The notes under the pieces were generated by a model. The model was given only the letters and a program-made list of their open reading frames with translations. It was not told the DNA's origin and searched no databases. From contig CAJNDS010001335.1 in NCBI GenBank assembly GCA_905221605.1, positions 442,501 through 505,000 on the forward strand: a stretch of 62,500 nucleotides of DNA. The letters are read 5' to 3'. The position numbers were made by a program, and so were the translations under genes. The stretch's first letter is position 1. Each line of letters opens with the position of its first letter. Positions 60,015 to 62,500 of the stretch are shown in pieces. The DNA is from Symbiodinium natans. Taxonomy: Eukaryota; Sar; Dinophyceae; Suessiales; Symbiodiniaceae.

Positions 60015-60176
60015 GCAGATTTTCCTTGGCACTGTTAAACTGGTAGTCTTTGCTTTTTTGCGGGAACCTTTTCAGCACCACGCGAAGGACCGGGCTCTGC
60101 TTTGTGTCTGATGTCTTTTTGGCTTGGGTGGAATGACTGCATCTCCATTCGTTTCTCTCACGACCGCCACAAGCCC
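60015..60176 (-). CDS. 162-base exon, lysine-rich
   Basis: Acceptor AACCTATTTCCTGTGAAG; the frame GRERNEWRCSHSTQAKKT continues through KQSPVLRVVLKRFPQK and SKDYQFNSAKENLR. The right end may use a GC donor (CTGC|GCAAAC). Very natural composition; a nucleic-acid-binding role is possible but not shown. Confidence 0.55.
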
Positions 60177-60317
60177 CTTCACAGGAAATAGGTTCGCAAT
60201 GGGGTTTAGGGTTTCGGGTCAACGCTATAGGGTACAAGGGCTTAAGATTGAGGGGTTAGGGTAACAGCCCTTGGGAGGTGTACCCCAAACCTGAAACCTT
60301 AAATTTCTAATCCCTAA

Positions 60318-60365
60318 ACCCTAAACCGTAAACCCTAAACCCTAAACCCTAAACCCTAAACCCTG
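60318..60365 (-). repeat. CCCTAAA tract
   Basis: Seven heptamers. Confidence 0.96.
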
Positions 60366-60370
60366 ACTAC

Positions 60371-60419
60371 TGAGGCCCGGGTGCCTTCCTTTTGCCTCGC
60401 AGCTCCAAAGCCGGAGTCT
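60371..60419 (-). CDS. exon between convergent tracts
   Basis: Acceptor CCACGCTCCATCACAG; one base then 16 codons DSGFGAARQKEGTRAS, donor CCTCA|GTAGTC. Confidence 0.5.
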
Positions 60420-60838
60420 CTGTGATGGAGCGTGGGGGTTCATGGGATGGGGTTTTGGGGTTTGGGGTTTGGGGTTTGCAAGGGTTTAGGGTTTATAAGT
60501 TTAGGGTTTAGGGTGCCCTCGAACCCTTAAAGCCTGAAACACACATTACAAGCCAACATGGCATACCGGGAGTATTTGTCGTTTACGGGGTTGCTTTTCG
60601 GGGGTAGAAAATTTTTGAAGCCACCTTCACACAGCTGGCAGCCCTACCACCTTTAACCTACAAAAAGAAAATGCGCATGCATTTTGAAAACAGGCCGCTG
60701 TAGTTCTTTAGATCAGGGTCACCCTTGGGGCGCGAAAATTACCCTAAACCCTAAACCCTACACCCTAAACCCTAAACCCTAAACTCTGGTAAAGAGGGCT
60801 TTCGACTTGGGGGCCTGCGCATCCTCCCCAAGCTAAAC

Positions 60839-60881
60839 CCCCAGGCTCTGTGCACGGGCAAGTCGGGTGCTGTGCCTCGTT
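60839..60881 (-). CDS. short exon, frame uncertain
   Basis: Acceptor GGCCCTTTCCGCAG and donor TGGGG|GTTTAG are both clear. All three frames are open (for example RGTAPDLPVHRAW). It lies just downstream of the T1 copy on the minus strand. Confidence 0.45.
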
Positions 60882-60903
60882 CTGCGGAAAGGGCCGCGAG
60901 CAT

Positions 60904-61042
60904 TTGAAGGTTCATGGGGCTTATTAACCAAATGTAACTGTACTTATAACTGTACTTATGACCATATAAGGGCACTTAAGGGGCGTATAAGTGGGTTAAA
61001 AGTACAGTTACAATTGGTTAATAAGTACCATGAACCTCCGAG
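60904..61042 (+). mobile_element. family T1 element, intact reference copy
   Basis: GAAGGTTCATGGGGCTTATT to AAGTACCATGAACCTCCGAG, with AACTGTACTTATAACTGTAC and AAGTGGGTTAAAAGTACAG inside. No telomeric repeats in this copy; use it as the empty-site reference. Confidence 0.8.
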
Positions 61043-61174
61043 TATGGCCCAATTACTTGAAGATTCATGGGCAGTTCTTCATGCTAGTCTGGAGTCGGAC
61101 AACTTTGGTAGTCATAGCTACTTGAAGCCCCATTGTGGCATCTGCAACACTACCTCGAACTGCCTCCCATGTAC

Positions 61175-61269
61175 CTCCAATTAGACGATTGGAGAGCACT
61201 GAGCCCACGACGCTCAACTGGACAACCAAGGTAATTACACGCATGGCCAGCTTCAACGATGTCAGTTCG
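61175..61269 (-). CDS. 95-base exon, frame uncertain
   Basis: Acceptor CGGCTCTTTCCCCTCATCACAG-type pyrimidine run (last bases CATCACAG) and donor TTGGAG|GTACAT are both strong. Two frames are open: RTDIVEAGHACNYLGCPV and ELTSLKLAMRVITLVVQL. Confidence 0.5.
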
Positions 61270-61542
61270 CTGTGATGAGGGGAAAGAGCCGATTTTCTAG
61301 GAGCCCCCCCCCCGGAACAGGGACCAACATCTTAGAGAGAGCTCCCCATATTGGGCCCCTCAGCCCTACAACCCGACACCCCACCCTAAAACCCAAACCG
61401 CTAAACCCTAGAACCCTAAACCCTACAACCATAAACCCTATAAACCCTAAACCCTAAAACTCTACAACCCTAAATCCCTAAAACCCTAAAACCCTAAAAC
61501 CCTAAAACGCTAAAATCCTAAAACCTAAACCCTACTAAGAAC

Positions 61543-61614
61543 GCGAAGAAGGCTCAACGTCCAGGTTCATTGCGTCGCTGCTGCCAACCTCTGCACGATT
61601 TTCAAGACTTGGAA
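61543..61614 (-). CDS. exon, acidic
   Basis: Acceptor CAATTTTTTCAG-like run (TTTTTTCAG); two bases then 23 codons (PSLENRAEVGSSDAMN, LDVEPSS) and one base, donor TCGC|GTTCTT. Confidence 0.5.
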
Positions 61615-61631
61615 CTGAAAAAATTAGGGCC

Positions 61632-61730
61632 AGGGTTTAGGGTTTAGGGTTTAGGGTTTAGGGTTTAGGGTTTAGGGTTTAGGGTTTAGGGTTTAGGGTT
61701 TAGGGTTTAGGGTTTAGGGTTTAGGGTTGA
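61632..61730 (+). repeat. TTTAGGG tract
   Basis: About 13 perfect heptamers. Confidence 0.98.
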
Positions 61731-61762
61731 GGGATATTCAGAAAGGATAACTCATTGATTGC

Positions 61763-61825
61763 CTCATATGAAATGGGGTCAGGAACCGCAGGGTGGTTCC
61801 TCTGAATTGTCAGAGCCAAAGACCT
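61763..61825 (-). CDS. exon, GC donor
   Basis: Acceptor GTGATTCATAG; 21 codons (IQRNHPAVPDPISYE within), best end a GC donor TATGAG|GCAATC. The frame stays open past it (AINELSFLNIP). Confidence 0.43.
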
Positions 61826-61989
61826 CTATGAATCACATTTTACATAAACCCTAAGCCCTAAACCCTACACCCTAAGCCCTAAGCCCTAAACCCAAACCCC
61901 TAAACCCTAACCCTAAGCCCTCTTAGAGCCCCTGAATCCCTCCGAAAGCTCTAAACAAGGAGCCCTCCTCGTCCGTGCAATGCCAAAAT

Positions 61990-62395
61990 GCGGACCCCGG
62001 GCCCCAAATCCCCAAACCCCGAACCCCGAACCCTGAACCCTGAACCCTAAACCCTAAACCCTAAACCCTAAACCCTAAACCCTAAACCCTAAACCCACCT
62101 AAGCCCTTGGCCCGAAATCCCCAAACCCTGAACCCTGAACCCTAAACCCTAAACCCTGAACCCTAAACCCCAAACCCACCTAAGCCCTTGGCCCGAAATC
62201 CCCAAACCCTGAACCCTGAACCCTAAACCCTGAACCCTAAACCCCAAACCCACCTAAGCCCTTGGCCCGCAATCCCCAAACCCTGAACCCTGAACCCTGA
62301 ACCCTGAACCCTGAACCCTACACCCTGAACCCTAAACCCTAAACCCACCTAAGCCCTTGGCCCGAAATCCCCAAACCCAAACCCCAAAACCCCAA
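61990..62395 (-). repeat. higher-order minisatellite: 32-base core plus CCC-TRAA units
   Basis: A core starting CCCACCTAAGCCCTTGGCCC begins at 62094, 62175, 62249 and 62344. Spacings of 81, 74 and 95 differ only by multiples of seven, because the number of CCCTAAA/CCCTGAA units between cores changes. Confidence 0.93.
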
Positions 62396-62400
62396 CTTAC

Positions 62401-62440
62401 TTCCAGGAGTGCCTGCTACCCCAACATAGTCTCACATTCA
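62401..62440 (-). CDS. 40-base exon with consensus splice sites
   Basis: Acceptor CGCTTTTCCTGTAG and donor TGGAA|GTAAGT (perfect). The only fully open frame is NVRLCWGSRHSW with two split bases at each end. Confidence 0.55.
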
Positions 62441-62474
62441 CTACAGGAAAAGCGTACCCATCCCCCCCCCCATA

Positions 62475-62500
62475 TGGGTTTAGGGTTTAGGGTTTAGGGT
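62475..62500 (+). repeat. TTTAGGG tract at window edge
   Basis: Continues beyond the window. Confidence 0.95.

Noticed and set aside
1-62500. A true chromosome end (telomere or subtelomere)
   Set aside because: Tracts are short, in both orientations and interrupted throughout, with no terminal array in one direction. A subtelomeric location cannot be excluded but is not needed.
1-62500. CRISPR array
   Set aside because: Spacers between tracts vary widely in length, tracts are tandem heptamers, and nothing bacterial is present.

Overview
The window looks like nuclear DNA of a eukaryote saturated with plant/alveolate-type telomeric repeats. (TTTAGGG)n tracts and their complement (CCCTAAA)n recur every 100-400 bases from end to end, in both orientations and far from any chromosome end. 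No bacterial-style operon, rRNA or convincing tRNA is visible. Most long open frames are only the telomeric heptamer read as protein (LNPKP / GFRV runs).

Between the tracts lie unique islands of about 40-200 bases. Read by hand on both strands, many behave like tiny exons: a pyrimidine-rich stretch ending in AG, a short open frame of natural composition, then a GT (sometimes GC) donor, often GTTTAG supplied by the telomeric tract. The best anchors are a PABC/MLLE-like domain at 52.7-53.0 kb (minus), a 482-base exon with one open frame at 51.25-51.73 kb (minus), a coiled-coil-like exon group at 42.9-43.9 kb (minus), a 202-base exon at 44.06-44.26 kb (plus) and spliced pairs at 35.3-35.6 and 40.1-40.3 kb (plus). 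Frames on the two strands often compete, so each exon is a prediction. I cannot name any protein except the MLLE-like one, nor say how many genes there are.

The introns hold a second layer. At least five families of short inverted-repeat elements (here T1-T5, about 100-210 bases) recur through the window. Several T1, T2 and T3 copies sit exactly between two exon-like islands whose reading phase is restored when the element is removed. Their terminal repeats provide the AG acceptor and a GT/GC donor, the hallmark of introner-type (intron-generating) elements. Telomeric tracts are themselves lodged inside element copies, sometimes as a whole number of heptamers.

Other features are a 2-kb AT-rich element with terminal inverted repeats (30.40-32.39 kb), a 643-base inverted-repeat element inserted inside a telomeric tract (12.2-12.85 kb), head-to-head telomeric junctions, variant-heptamer arrays, TA microsatellites and many poly-G runs. 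A dinoflagellate or related alveolate is the most economical guess (TTTAGGG, GC donors, tiny exons, introner-like elements), but this is inference and no spliced-leader sequence was found.
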